Part shown: piece by piece, positions 14,005 to 23,126 of the stretch
How positions within the stretch are numbered: position 1 is the stretch's first letter
Layout of the letters: the number at the start of each line of letters is the position of its first letter
Assembly: GCF_036026595.1 (NCBI RefSeq)
Contig: NZ_JARZFX010000023.1
Span: 1-28,793 of the forward strand
DNA from: Virgibacillus_P tibetensis
GTDB taxonomy: Bacteria; Bacillota; Bacilli; Bacillales; Amphibacillaceae
Direction: 5' to 3'
DNA length: 28,793 nucleotides
Made by a program: the position numbers and the translations under genes
Notes under the pieces: generated by a model
The model's database searches: none
Told to the model about the DNA's origin: nothing
Seen by the model: the letters and a program-made list of their open reading frames with translations, nothing else

Positions 14005-15967
14005 CGCTTGATCTATTCTCCCAGTCTTCACTAGCTAAATTGATGAGATGAAGGTCATCTGTAACATAATTAACTAATGATTCACGAATACTAGTATCAA
14101 TTGGGTACCACGTTCCTGTCTCACTAAAATAAGCATGCATATGTTTAACACAATCTTTCAGTTCATACAGCTTCCTTTTACTAGCTGAAACAACTGGTAT
14201 TTCATTTACAATAACGTTAATAGTTTTTGCTTCTATAGTTGGTATATATTTTTGCCAGTTTTCCAGTACGATTGGATTTATAATTGTCAGTACATCTGAA
14301 GTGATTTTTTCCCCATATACAAGCATTTGGACTTGATTCCCGTCAATCAACTTGCGGACTTCTGGGGTCATTTCCTTTTTAGCGTTTAAATTATAATGAT
14401 ACATCTGAATAAGTCCGATTCTTTTCCCTGCAGCCGCATGTTTATGGATTTCTTTAACAGCAGCAGATTCAGCGTTTACGATGCGGTAGTCTGAAGCGAT
14501 TACGATATCAAAATGTCGATTACCTGCTAACTTCTCCTCCCGTTTTGGCCACATAGGCTCTGGTACTGAATATGGCCTACTTACCTGTGGAAATGGATAA
14601 TATAATGTTTCCGCATGTTTATGATAAAATTCAAAGCTTTCTACATACTCTTTACGAACGCCCATAAAAAACCCGTTGTAGCCAAATGCTGAACTTCCTG
14701 TAAGGGATGAAACAGATTGCCTTGGTAAGGATAGGGGACCTGTTTTCAAATCAACATAGGCATGTTTTCCAAAAACTTTTATAAGACGGCGCTTAAACTC
14801 TCCATCAGCAGCAAAACGCACACTGTCCCAGAAACCAACTTTTTCGATGACTTGGGCACGCCTGAACATGATAGAAGACATGTTGGGAAAAATATATTTT
14901 CCAGGTGTTCCTCGTCTGTACAGTTTTAGTTCTTCGGTCAATCGTGCGTGTTCGGATGTATTAGCGATAATATGTTTATTTTCAATAAGGTGCTGGACCT
15001 GCTTTTCAATTTTTTGCGAATGGGACCAGTCGTCTGAGTCATTAATTGTTACATACTCTCCCGCAGCTTCTTTTAATGCGATATTCCTGGCTATATATGG
15101 CCCGCTGTTAACCGGTGTGGTGAATAGCTTTATTCTTGAGTCCTTTTCCATATATTCTTTTACAACACTTACCGTGTTATCCGGGCTACAGTCATCTACA
15201 ATGAGAAGCTCGATGTTCTGCCACGTTTGTGAAAGAATCGATTCGATAGCAGTTACGATTCCTGTTTCTGCTTTATAGGCAGGTAAAATCACAGATACCT
15301 TTGGTCCATTTTCTATCTTCGTATCGGTCGGTACAGTTTTTAAGTCGTCATATATTACCTCATCCGTATTTGAAGAGAAAAAAACAGGCTGAATCCCATA
15401 AAAGTCCATTGCTTTATTAATCCATTTCTCGCGTTCTTCTATAGATTCCTCTAAATTCGATAAGGCCAAGTACAGATCAGGATGTTTTTGAAATGTAAGC
15501 ATGTCTTTAAGTACACGTTTGCCCTCTTCTTTTTGGTTTAATGTTTCTAGACACTCAGCCCTTATAATCGCTGCTCTTCTTAATTGATTATCATCTTTTT
15601 CTCCTGTAATGGCAGCAGCAATATATTCCAGTGCCTGTTCCGCTCCATCTGTATTATATTTATTAACATGCCACAATGTGAGTTCCCAAGCTGCCAGCCG
15701 CTTTAATTGAGCGTCCTTAGTTGTATAATAGAAATCTTCCAGCTCACTCAGACCTCTTTTTGTAAATCCTAGATTATACAGGTGGGATTTGATCTGTTTT
15801 AGTTTTTGTCGCTGTACTTGTTTTTTACCGTTAATCAGCCTTTTTAACTTTTCTTTCTGTTCATCAGAAAACCGATCCGTAAGAAACTTCCTTTGTTTTT
15901 CATTGAGGACTGTATACAGCAGCCAGTCTAAAGGGACTGTAATGATCTTCTTAATTTGAGTAAACAT
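13994..15967 (-). CDS. Large GT2 glycosyltransferase with helical N-terminal and extra C-terminal domain (copy 1)
   Basis: 657 residues, ATG 15967 behind GTGGTGAG. Residues 60-190 are TPR-like helices (SHLYNLGFTKRGLSELEDFY, a QKHPDLYLALSNLEE segment). The GT2 domain spans about 222-400 with VSVILPAYK, LIVDDCSPD (255-263), NDSDDW (309-314), and FAADGEFKRR. A conserved YPFPQ...PYSVPEPMWPKRE linker leads to a C-terminal domain starting FDIVIASDYR, shared with the next gene. It lacks that paralogue's N-terminal coiled coil. The next gene starts before this one ends, indicating translational coupling, and the pair is a tandem duplication that has diverged. The sugar donor is not predictable; UDP-uronates made by the enzymes encoded at 21807-25555 are candidates by context only. 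Confidence 0.86.
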   Translation of the reverse strand: MFTQIKKIITVPLDWLLYTVLNEKQRKFLTDRFSDEQKEKLKRLINGKKQVQRQKLKQIKSHLYNLGFTKRGLSELEDFYYTTKDAQLKRLAAWELTLWHVNKYNTDGAEQALEYIAAAITGEKDDNQLRRAAIIRAECLETLNQKEEGKRVLKDMLTFQKHPDLYLALSNLEESIEEREKWINKAMDFYGIQPVFFSSNTDEVIYDDLKTVPTDTKIENGPKVSVILPAYKAETGIVTAIESILSQTWQNIELLIVDDCSPDNTVSVVKEYMEKDSRIKLFTTPVNSGPYIARNIALKEAAGEYVTINDSDDWSHSQKIEKQVQHLIENKHIIANTSEHARLTEELKLYRRGTPGKYIFPNMSSIMFRRAQVIEKVGFWDSVRFAADGEFKRRLIKVFGKHAYVDLKTGPLSLPRQSVSSLTGSSAFGYNGFFMGVRKEYVESFEFYHKHAETLYYPFPQVSRPYSVPEPMWPKREEKLAGNRHFDIVIASDYRIVNAESAAVKEIHKHAAAGKRIGLIQMYHYNLNAKKEMTPEVRKLIDGNQVQMLVYGEKITSDVLTIINPIVLENWQKYIPTIEAKTINVIVNEIPVVSASKRKLYELKDCVKHMHAYFSETGTWYPIDTSIRESLVNYVTDDLHLINLASEDWENRSSDGE

Positions 15968-15992
15968 TTCAACTCACCACCATTCTGAAATC

Positions 15993-17657
15993 TTAAGCTT
16001 TCTCTTCTGCTGACTTTTTACTAGTAGCTTTCTTATTTGAGCTGGAGTGCGTTTTCACCTTTTTCTTTACACCTTGTGATTCCCGGTACTTTGCTACTGC
16101 TTCCTCAGCATCCCCATCAAAACGTATCTGACCTTGTTCCATCCAAATTGCCCGTGTACATACCTGTTCAACAAAGGTCATACTGTGTGTAACAATAATT
16201 ACAGCTTTTGCCCTTTCCATCATATCTTGAATCCGTTCACTCGCTTTTTGTTTAAAGGTTATATCCCCGGTTGACAATGCTTCATCAATAATAAAAATAT
16301 CCGGTTTTAATATAGCAGCAATGCTGAACCCCAATCGAGCCTTCATACCGCTTGAATAATCCTTAACAGGCTTACTAATAGCCTTTTCCAATCCAGAAAA
16401 ATCTACAATTTCCTCATAGTTTGCTTTGATACGTTCTTTAGGGATTCCTAAAAGCATTGCATTTAGATAAATGTTATCTTCACCACTCAAATGGGCATTA
16501 AATCCCGTTCCATAGCCTAATAGAGCAGACGTCTCCCCATGCAGCTCCAAGTTCCCTTCGTCAGGTGCGAGGATTTTAGTGAGTACTTTGCATAGTGTGC
16601 TTTTACCAGCACCGTTGTGACCTATAATACCTACTACTTCGCCTTCTTTAACTTCAAAATCCACATTTTTTAAGGCCCAAAAAAGTCCCGTATTCAGCTT
16701 ATAGGATATTCCAACATTTTCTGCTTTTATGATAGATCTGTTTCCAATAGTCGTTTGTGTTTTTTCCAGCTCTAGGTTACGATGTCTTCTTGGAGGACGA
16801 GGTGGCACAGTTGCTTTATATTTTTCAATTATTTCCTTGGGATCGCCAATTTCACGAACTACACCACCATCCAACCACATTAGACGATCGCAATTTCGTT
16901 GCGCATAGCGCAGGCTGTGGGTAACAATAATCACCATTTTCGCTTGTTTAACAAGCTCTTTCATTTTTTCTGCGGCTTTTTTACTGAATTTTGCATCTCC
17001 CGTATTTAAAGCCTCATCCAAGATAAGTATTTCTGGTTGTAAATGTGCGGCAACACTAAAGCCAAGTCTAGCTTTCATTCCACTAGAATAATATTTCATT
17101 GGCTGGTCAAAAAACTCACCAAGATCGGAAAACTCGTGAATATCACCAATATAGTGTGTGATCAGTTCTTTTCTGATACCAAGCATCATTCCGTTAAGAT
17201 ATACGTTTTCGTGTCCAGTAAGCTCTTTGTTAAAGCCCATACCAAATGAAAATAATGCAGTTACCTTTCCGTCGACCTGAATTTCACCTTTATCCTCTTG
17301 CAAGATACCCGCAATTATTTTGCTAAGCGTAGTTTTTCCAGCGCCATTTGAACCGATTATTCCCAGTATCTCCCCTTGGTTTCCTGTGAAATTTATATCT
17401 TCTAATGGCCAGACCTTTTTATTTTTTTCAAATCGTCCTCTTTCTTTAAAGAAGCGAAATACACGTGATTTATAATCTTCTCTATAATTTCCGGCATAAA
17501 AGGAAACACCAATATTTTTGGCTTTTATTACGGATTCCTTTGATTCTTTTATTGTTGAATCTTTTTTTGTAACCAAATTAAAAACCCTCTTTTGTTTGAA
17601 GTTTAGTGATAGAACACACTGTAAGCTGGTAAACCCACCTAACAAGTATTCTGCCAT
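15993..17657 (-). CDS. tagH: TagH-like ABC transporter ATPase with two tandem nucleotide-binding domains
   Basis: 554 residues containing two complete ABC ATPase domains of the polysaccharide/teichoic acid exporter type. Domain 1: Walker A GSNGAGKT (102-109), signature YSSGMKARLGF (190-200), Walker B ILILDEA (210-216), switch His247. Domain 2: GHNGAGKS (346-353), the same signature (434-444), IFIIDEA (454-460), His491. All catalytic residues look intact in both. The end is Lys/Ser-rich and probably disordered. TagH of Bacillus has one ATPase domain plus a C-terminal extension, so this is a fused duplication. It would power export of the lipid-linked polymer with the TagG-like permease encoded 25 bp upstream. 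Start: ATG 17657 has GGAAG 7 nt upstream; an in-frame TTG at 17576 with AGAGGG upstream is a good alternative and removes a 27-residue hydrophobic leader. Confidence 0.88.
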   Translation of the reverse strand: MAEYLLGGFTSLQCVLSLNFKQKRVFNLVTKKDSTIKESKESVIKAKNIGVSFYAGNYREDYKSRVFRFFKERGRFEKNKKVWPLEDINFTGNQGEILGIIGSNGAGKTTLSKIIAGILQEDKGEIQVDGKVTALFSFGMGFNKELTGHENVYLNGMMLGIRKELITHYIGDIHEFSDLGEFFDQPMKYYSSGMKARLGFSVAAHLQPEILILDEALNTGDAKFSKKAAEKMKELVKQAKMVIIVTHSLRYAQRNCDRLMWLDGGVVREIGDPKEIIEKYKATVPPRPPRRHRNLELEKTQTTIGNRSIIKAENVGISYKLNTGLFWALKNVDFEVKEGEVVGIIGHNGAGKSTLCKVLTKILAPDEGNLELHGETSALLGYGTGFNAHLSGEDNIYLNAMLLGIPKERIKANYEEIVDFSGLEKAISKPVKDYSSGMKARLGFSIAAILKPDIFIIDEALSTGDITFKQKASERIQDMMERAKAVIIVTHSMTFVEQVCTRAIWMEQGQIRFDGDAEEAVAKYRESQGVKKKVKTHSSSNKKATSKKSAEEKA

Positions 17658-17682
17658 TAAAGTGCTTCCGATATAATAACCC

Positions 17683-18459
17683 TTATAAAGCTTTAATTAT
17701 TTTATGTTCATTTTTACTGTAGTAAAAGAGCATAAATGTAGCTACTGCAAGGGAAATAATGAAAATTATTGTTAAACCAGTAAAGTCCGGGCTTGTCTGA
17801 TGCATTAATATAGCACGATAGGATTCTACGATAATCGCGATTGGGTTAATGTCAACAGCCCAACTGTACTCCGGAGGTAGCCGCCCACCCGCCCAAATAA
17901 TTGGTGATGCGTAAAAGAATATCCGCGTAACATGTGTCAGCAAATTATCAATATCACGAATGAATACTGTAACATACCCCAGGACTAATCCGATCGCCAA
18001 TAAAAATACAGACTGGATAAGCACAAGCATTGGTAAATAGATGATTTCCCATCCTGGCATAATGCCAAATATCACTAAAAATATACCGACTACAACTAAT
18101 CCAAATGCAAAATTAAATAGCTGAGTCAATATAAAAGAAATTGGAAAAAGTGACTTCGGCAAATAAACTTGATTAATGATAGAACTATACCTCATAATAG
18201 ATTTTGCAGATGAATTTACCGTTGTACTTATACAACGCCAAACAACCAGTCCGATTACAAGGAATACCGCATAATTCTCTTCTCCTCTTCCCAAAATGAT
18301 AACTACTAAGAAATAGTATACGAGAACATTTAAAAGAGGGTCCAATAACCACCAAAAATAACCCAGATAGCTGTTTCTGTGCTCAGCCTTTAATCCGGAT
18401 TTAACGAGATATAATAGTAAATCTTTACGTTTAAGCATTTCCTGTATATATGTTTTCAT
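17683..18459 (-). CDS. tagG: TagG-like ABC-2 permease for polysaccharide/teichoic acid export
   Basis: 258 residues, ATG 18459 behind AGGCGGTG. It has the typical ABC-2 polysaccharide-exporter permease pattern: a cytoplasmic N-terminal helix (KRKDLLLYLVKSGLKAEHRN), the conserved segment YLGYFWWLLDPLLNVLVYY, about six membrane segments, IRDIDNLLTHVTRIFFYASPIIW, and INPIAIIVESYRAILM. Length matches the family (about 260-275 residues). It lies directly before the tandem ATPase gene and forms the transporter with it; which glycan is moved cannot be told, but the surrounding glycosyltransferases and UDP-uronate enzymes suggest a uronic-acid-containing wall polymer. The C terminus ends in a short basic stretch (KNEHKIIKAL) on the cytoplasmic side. 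Confidence 0.92.
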   Translation of the reverse strand: MKTYIQEMLKRKDLLLYLVKSGLKAEHRNSYLGYFWWLLDPLLNVLVYYFLVVIILGRGEENYAVFLVIGLVVWRCISTTVNSSAKSIMRYSSIINQVYLPKSLFPISFILTQLFNFAFGLVVVGIFLVIFGIMPGWEIIYLPMLVLIQSVFLLAIGLVLGYVTVFIRDIDNLLTHVTRIFFYASPIIWAGGRLPPEYSWAVDINPIAIIVESYRAILMHQTSPDFTGLTIIFIISLAVATFMLFYYSKNEHKIIKAL

Positions 18460-18505
18460 AAAAAAATGACACCGCCTAATTCTTCACAAGTGCTTACAGT
18501 ATTTT

Positions 18506-19291
18506 TTAACTGTTTCTTCGTGAAACCTTATATTTAATTCTATTTCTGATACCTCTGCTAGCGTAATTAAAAAAATACCAGATGCTTTTTAACAGGTTCT
18601 TTTTTTCAATCTGCCGGTAAACATACCATTGCCGTTTCGCTGCTTTTAATTTATTGCTCGAAATGGAGTTTTCCACCGAGCGGTATTTAGCTAACACCTC
18701 TGGGAGCCCATAAGCCCGAAAACCCATCTTTGTAATCGTCAACCAATAGACATAGTCCTGTCGTGTTCTGATGTTAACCATTTTTAAATGTCCGATTTTC
18801 TCTCTGTCAATCATTACTGTCAGACAGCCAATCACGCAGTGTTTCATTAAATCATTGTACCCTACTGATTCCGGTGCTTTGGAAATTGCATTTCTTAATG
18901 TACCGTCCTCTTCTATACGTCTATACTTTGTAAATGAAAATGCGATATCTTTTTCCTGCATAAAGTGTAATTGTTTTTCTAATTTTTCTGGGTACCATAA
19001 ATCATCACTATCGAGAAATGCTATATACTGACCTGTAGCATGTTCCATAGCGGCATTACGTGCTACCGCAGATCCACTGTTCACTTCATGTACTATCAGC
19101 TTAATCCTGCTGTCATCTTCCTGATATCTTTTTATAATTTCTACCGTATCATCTGTTGAACAATCGTCGACCAGTATCATTTCCCAATTAGGATAAGTTT
19201 GTTCCAGTACCGATTCTATCGTTTGTTTAATAAATCTTTCTGCATTATAAGCAGGTGTTATAACTGAAATTAACGGGGGTTTATTTTTCAA
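18506..19291 (-). CDS. tuaG: TuaG-like GT2 glycosyltransferase
   Basis: 261 residues with a GT-A fold family 2 domain at the N terminus: LISVITPAYNAERFI (6-20), TYPNWEMILVDDCSTDDT (32-49), NSGSAVARNAAMEHATGQYIAF, the DXD-type LDSDDLWYPEKL. It closely resembles TuaG of the Bacillus teichuronic acid operon in pattern and length (about 250 residues). The start codon is TTG at 19291, with AGGG about 8-10 nt upstream; no better in-frame start precedes the domain. It probably adds a sugar during repeat-unit assembly on the inner face of the membrane. Third gene of the long operon, 33 bp after the GT4 gene. The C-terminal ~60 residues are basic and may touch the membrane. Confidence 0.85.
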   Translation of the reverse strand: MKNKPPLISVITPAYNAERFIKQTIESVLEQTYPNWEMILVDDCSTDDTVEIIKRYQEDDSRIKLIVHEVNSGSAVARNAAMEHATGQYIAFLDSDDLWYPEKLEKQLHFMQEKDIAFSFTKYRRIEEDGTLRNAISKAPESVGYNDLMKHCVIGCLTVMIDREKIGHLKMVNIRTRQDYVYWLTITKMGFRAYGLPEVLAKYRSVENSISSNKLKAAKRQWYVYRQIEKKNLLKSIWYFFNYASRGIRNRIKYKVSRRNS

Positions 19292-19324
19292 ATTATCAGC
19301 CCTATTCTTTTCATACTAACCAAT

Positions 19325-20458
19325 TTAGTTGTACTTTAGTAATTGGTCATACCATGTAATCAAGTTTTCTTCTTGGGTGTTCCAATTCAGTTCTTCCAAA
19401 ACAGCTTGCTTTCCGTTTTGGCCCATTTTTTTTGCTTCGTCCTGATTATTTCGCAGGTATTTGATAGCTTGTCTTATCTCCGTTTCACTATACGGATCGA
19501 CTGCAATACCGCACTTATAGGTTTCAATAAATTTCTCCCATACAGGGAAATTGGAGCATATAATAGGAAGTCCTGCGTTCATATATTCAAAGAACTTTGT
19601 CAGTTCTTTTTTCATATAATGATCCGTTGGTGGAAACAGTGCCAGCCCAGCCAGCCAGTTATGACTAAGATACCTCGCCTCAATATCTTCTTTCTCAATA
19701 AATTGATCAATACCTTCAATTTTCAGGTTATCTCTACGCTCCCCGGCAATCGAAAACATTTCTTCAGCCAAATCGCTTGGACACTTCCCAACGAAATGAA
19801 CAGAAACAGCCTCGTCGATTAATGGAACTTTCGAATGGATGTGCGCACCTCTAACATAGGACACATTACCAGTATACAATAATTTATCCTCCAATGGTCT
19901 GTTATCACGGCGGTGTTCAATAAATTTCTCGTTAATTGTTGGATAGTTTAAGATACGTACCCCTTTGGGATAGATATCTTTATAATATTTCTCAGCGAGA
20001 CAGAGCTCCATTTTTCGGGCAAAAAACATTTCCATATACTTATACGCTGTCGCTATTACTTTTCTAACCGGCTTACTCATATAACCCTTTTGCATGATAC
20101 TTGTCACATAATCCTCGTGGATATCATATATAACGACATTTTTCTTCCTTTTTAACAGCCAGCCGACAGGAAGTAATTCTGGGTCATGGAAATGATAAAT
20201 ATCTGCATCTAGTTTCTTTGCCTTTTTATATGCATCCATGGTTCCAAAAATCATTCGTTTTATTCTGTTCGTGTATTTCTTGAGTGTTATATGTTTAATT
20301 GGTTTATCTTTTCCTAGGTCATGATCGGCTTCTTGGGCAATCAAGGTCACATCAAAGCCTGCTTTGTGAAGAGATAAACATTCCTTATGATAAATTCGCG
20401 GATCATATGGGTGATGCACTGTAGTAAGGTGTACGATGCGCCCTTTAGAAATAGTCAT
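19325..20458 (-). CDS. GT4-type glycosyltransferase
   Basis: 377 residues, ATG 20458 behind AGGAGA. A GT-B fold enzyme: the N-terminal domain begins GRIVHLTTVHHPYDPRIYHK and contains DADIYHFHDPELLPVGWLLK; the C-terminal domain has LLYTGNVSYVRGA, VHFVGKCP, and the nucleotide-sugar site segment ELTKFFEYMNAGLPIICSNF. This pattern is common among polysaccharide GT4 enzymes that act early in wall polymer synthesis. Sugar specificity is not readable. Second gene of the operon, 13 bp after the preceding GT4 gene, so very likely co-translated. Confidence 0.87.
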   Translation of the reverse strand: MTISKGRIVHLTTVHHPYDPRIYHKECLSLHKAGFDVTLIAQEADHDLGKDKPIKHITLKKYTNRIKRMIFGTMDAYKKAKKLDADIYHFHDPELLPVGWLLKRKKNVVIYDIHEDYVTSIMQKGYMSKPVRKVIATAYKYMEMFFARKMELCLAEKYYKDIYPKGVRILNYPTINEKFIEHRRDNRPLEDKLLYTGNVSYVRGAHIHSKVPLIDEAVSVHFVGKCPSDLAEEMFSIAGERRDNLKIEGIDQFIEKEDIEARYLSHNWLAGLALFPPTDHYMKKELTKFFEYMNAGLPIICSNFPVWEKFIETYKCGIAVDPYSETEIRQAIKYLRNNQDEAKKMGQNGKQAVLEELNWNTQEENLITWYDQLLKYN

Positions 20459-20471
20459 CGCTCATCATCTC

Positions 20472-21608
20472 CTATCCTCTGCTTCTTTTCTTTATTTCCA
20501 TCGTCTTAATGAATGTATCTTCGTACTGTTTTACGATCGTTTTGGCATTAAAATCTTTTGCTCGCTGCAATCCTCTTTCAATAATTTGTGCAGTTTCTTC
20601 TTTTTTCAATGTTAGCATTTTATAAATATTATCAGCCATTTCGTCAACATCACCGACATTACTGAGCTTGCCAAATTCTCCGTGGTTCAGCACTTCTTCA
20701 GCTCCAGGCTTACAATTAGTCGAAACAACGGGAGTGCCTGTTGCTAATGCTTCAGCTAACACATGGCCAAATCCTTCACGAATGGAAGATAACACAAACA
20801 GATCTGCATGCTTAAAATAAACATAAGGATTTCGCTGGAAACCGATAAAATAAACGTTATTTTCAATACCAAGTTCTTTTGCCTGGGATTTTAAAGCTCC
20901 CTCTAACTCTCCTTCTCCGAGGATTATCAGCTTTGCATTGATTCTGCGACTAACCTTGGAAAATGAACTTAGTAAGGTTTGGTGATCTTTATCTTTAACA
21001 AGCCTGCCAGCAGTAATGATGACTTTTGCATCGTCTTCAAAAATAGCTTTATGTGCATCTGCTATTTCTCCTTCTTTCATACTTTGTTCTATACCATCTA
21101 GGTCTACTGGATTGTAAATAACCTTAATGCGATGTGGTTTAATTTTATAACGATCTACTATGTTCTCCTTTACCCCTTCAGATAAGGAAACCACTTGACT
21201 CGCCATTTTATACAGCATTCCATACACTATTAATTTAATATTTGATGAGAAGTTACCACCTAAATAAGCTGCTTCCCTTACGATATTTTTGGCTCGTGTA
21301 AAAGAAAGCAGCTTTGCCAAGATCGCTATTGTATTATAGTTAGGGATCGTACTAAAAACGATGTCTGTCTCCTCTTTTCTAATAACCTTTGCCAAAGGAA
21401 GAATAGCAGACCTTAATCGCCTAGTATTTAACTTTATAAATTTTATGTCAGATTTTAAGTATTCCTCATAATTACCATTATAATTTAATGTTACCAAAAC
21501 AGGGATGAATTTTGAACGGTCTAAGTTATTTATAATGTTTAAGAAGGTTCTCGCTGCACCCCCAGCTCCCATTTGGTAAATAAAAAAAACCACTTTTTTC
21601 TTTTCCAC
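20472..21608 (-). CDS. GT4-type glycosyltransferase, first gene of the long operon
   Basis: I place the start at GTG 21608 (378 residues), behind AAGGGAAGG about 9 nt upstream. A longer frame from ATG 21707 lacks a ribosome site and would begin upstream of the promoter at 21666-21674. The protein then opens directly with the GT-B core VEKKKVVFFIYQMGAGGAARTF. Other signatures: DIVFSTIPNYNTIAILAK, VIYNPVDLDGIE, KVIITAGRLVKDKDHQTLL, LIILGEGELE, and the donor-site SSIREGFGHVLAEALATGTP followed by PGAEEVL. This is a typical family 4 glycosyltransferase of Bacillus wall-polymer operons. Acceptor and donor are unknown. Confidence 0.88.
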   Translation of the reverse strand: MEKKKVVFFIYQMGAGGAARTFLNIINNLDRSKFIPVLVTLNYNGNYEEYLKSDIKFIKLNTRRLRSAILPLAKVIRKEETDIVFSTIPNYNTIAILAKLLSFTRAKNIVREAAYLGGNFSSNIKLIVYGMLYKMASQVVSLSEGVKENIVDRYKIKPHRIKVIYNPVDLDGIEQSMKEGEIADAHKAIFEDDAKVIITAGRLVKDKDHQTLLSSFSKVSRRINAKLIILGEGELEGALKSQAKELGIENNVYFIGFQRNPYVYFKHADLFVLSSIREGFGHVLAEALATGTPVVSTNCKPGAEEVLNHGEFGKLSNVGDVDEMADNIYKMLTLKKEETAQIIERGLQRAKDFNAKTIVKQYEDTFIKTMEIKKRSRG

Positions 21609-21665
21609 AGCATTCAGCCTTCCCTTAAATACGCAATTCTTTAAAATACGAATAATACTCACGGC

Positions 21666-21674
21666 ATTATACCA
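21666..21674 (-). promoter_or_regulatory. Extended -10 promoter of the long glycan operon
   Basis: Minus-strand TGGTATAAT is a consensus extended -10 (TGnTATAAT). A weak -35 (TTTATT) lies 17 bp upstream. It would start a transcript about 50 nt before the GTG at 21608 and sits after the ugd terminator, defining a separate operon. Confidence 0.7.
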
Positions 21675-21770
21675 TAGCAAGCTGAATAAATAAATTATCG
21701 AAATCATTAAGATAATAATGGAATAAAGCCAAATTTTATAACGTGTAACGGTTAATAGTGGATCTATTTT

Positions 21771-21801
21771 AAAAAGGAAGTCACTGACTGACTCCCTTTT
21801 T
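21771..21801 (-). terminator. Intrinsic terminator after ugd
   Basis: On the minus strand aaaaagggagtca, loop gtcag, tgacttccttttt: a 13-bp stem with one G-U pair ending in a U-run. It begins 5 bp past the ugd stop codon. On the plus strand the same pair is A-C, so it favours minus transcription. Confidence 0.85.
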
Positions 21802-21806
21802 AAAAA

Positions 21807-23114
21807 TTACCGTTTAATGGTTGGGCGCCCTATGGAGTGATACTCCAACCCGCTTTTAGATGCATCTTCTAATTCGTAACAATTTCTCCCATCGAAAACT
21901 ACTGGTTCGACCATATATTCTTTATAATTTTCTAATGGAAACTCTTTAATTTCTTTCCACTCTGTTAAAATAATGGTGATATCTGTTCCCTTTATTGCGT
22001 CCACTATATTTGAATAGTAGTTTAATTCATCAGACAAGATACTTTTGGCGTTTTCAGATGCAACAGGGTCATAAACATTTACAACAGCCCCTTCTTCAAG
22101 GAGTTTTTCAGTCACTAATATGGACGGGGCTTCCCGCATGTCGTCTGTATTAGGTTTAAAGGCTAAGCCTAATACTGCAACTTTTTTCCCTTTTATGTCA
22201 GGAAAACGATCGGCAACCTTATCAACGATAATTCCCCTTTGCCTGTCATTCAAATCTACTACGCTTTCCAGTATAGGCATATCATAATTTACGTTCTTCC
22301 CTATAGATATAATTGCCCTTGTATCTTTCGGGAAACAGGATCCTCCATAGCCTATACCTGCGTTTAAAAAGGCATTCCCAATACGTTTATCCATTCCCAT
22401 GCCTGCAGCAACATGATCAATGTTTGCTCCAATTTTCTCTGAAAGATTTGCCATTTCATTTATGAAACTGATTTTTGTAGCTAGAAATGCATTTGACGCG
22501 TATTTAATCATTTCCGCACTTCGAAGATCTGTTTTTACGATAGGCAAATGAAATCCAGCATTTACTTTTTCAAGCGCTTCTAGTGCTTCTTCATCGTCTG
22601 AACCTATGACAATTCTATCTCCGTTGAACGTATCATACACCGCAGATCCCTGACGAAGAAATTCAGGGTTTGAAGCAATCTTAAGATGCACATTTTTAAT
22701 TAAGTTTGATTTTATAAGTTCTTTTATATGTTCATTTGTCCCCACCGGTACTGTACTTTTGGTAACAATAATAATGTCATTTTCGAGGTTTAGCGCTATA
22801 TCTTTACTAGCTTTATTTATATATGTTAAATCAGCTGATCCATCTTCCCCCTGCGGAGTACCAACAGCAATGTAAACCATTTGTTTGCCCTTGAGCCCTT
22901 TTTTATAATCAGTGGTAAAGTCTAGATTACCTGCTTCGATATTTTTTTGAAGAAGTTCTGTTAAACCTTCTTCATAGATAGGACTTATCCCTTTATTTAA
23001 TGTGTTTACTTTATCTTCATCTATGTCAATACAAGTTACGTTGTGACCAAGTTCAGATAAACAGACACCTGTAACCAGTCCAACATATCCGGTTCCTATT
23101 ACCACTATATTCAC
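21807..23114 (-). CDS. ugd: UDP-glucose 6-dehydrogenase
   Basis: 435 residues from GTG 23114 with AGGAG 9 nt upstream. It oxidises UDP-glucose twice with NAD to UDP-glucuronate. N-terminal Rossmann motif VIGTGYVGLVTG (5-16), VAVGTPQGEDGSADL, TKSTVPVGT, NPEFLRQGSA, and the catalytic-cysteine motif GYGGSCFPKDTRA near residue 260; the C-terminal domain has VLGLAFKPNTDDMREAPS. Length and motifs match TuaD of Bacillus. It is 12 bp after galU, which makes its substrate, so the pair is a UDP-glucuronate module feeding polymer synthesis. Followed at once by a terminator. Confidence 0.95.
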   Translation of the reverse strand: MNIVVIGTGYVGLVTGVCLSELGHNVTCIDIDEDKVNTLNKGISPIYEEGLTELLQKNIEAGNLDFTTDYKKGLKGKQMVYIAVGTPQGEDGSADLTYINKASKDIALNLENDIIIVTKSTVPVGTNEHIKELIKSNLIKNVHLKIASNPEFLRQGSAVYDTFNGDRIVIGSDDEEALEALEKVNAGFHLPIVKTDLRSAEMIKYASNAFLATKISFINEMANLSEKIGANIDHVAAGMGMDKRIGNAFLNAGIGYGGSCFPKDTRAIISIGKNVNYDMPILESVVDLNDRQRGIIVDKVADRFPDIKGKKVAVLGLAFKPNTDDMREAPSILVTEKLLEEGAVVNVYDPVASENAKSILSDELNYYSNIVDAIKGTDITIILTEWKEIKEFPLENYKEYMVEPVVFDGRNCYELEDASKSGLEYHSIGRPTIKR

Positions 23115-23126
23115 TACTATCCACTC

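Noticed and set aside
14847..15278. A 143-residue plus-strand frame
   Set aside because: Lies entirely inside the GT2 gene on the other strand, with no ribosome site or recognisable domain.
19343..19822. A 159-residue plus-strand frame
   Set aside because: Antisense to a clear GT4 gene; composition is that expected of a shadow frame.
21609..21707. Upstream N-terminal extension of the GT4 gene (ATG 21707)
   Set aside because: No ribosome site, and the only good promoter (21666-21674) lies inside it.
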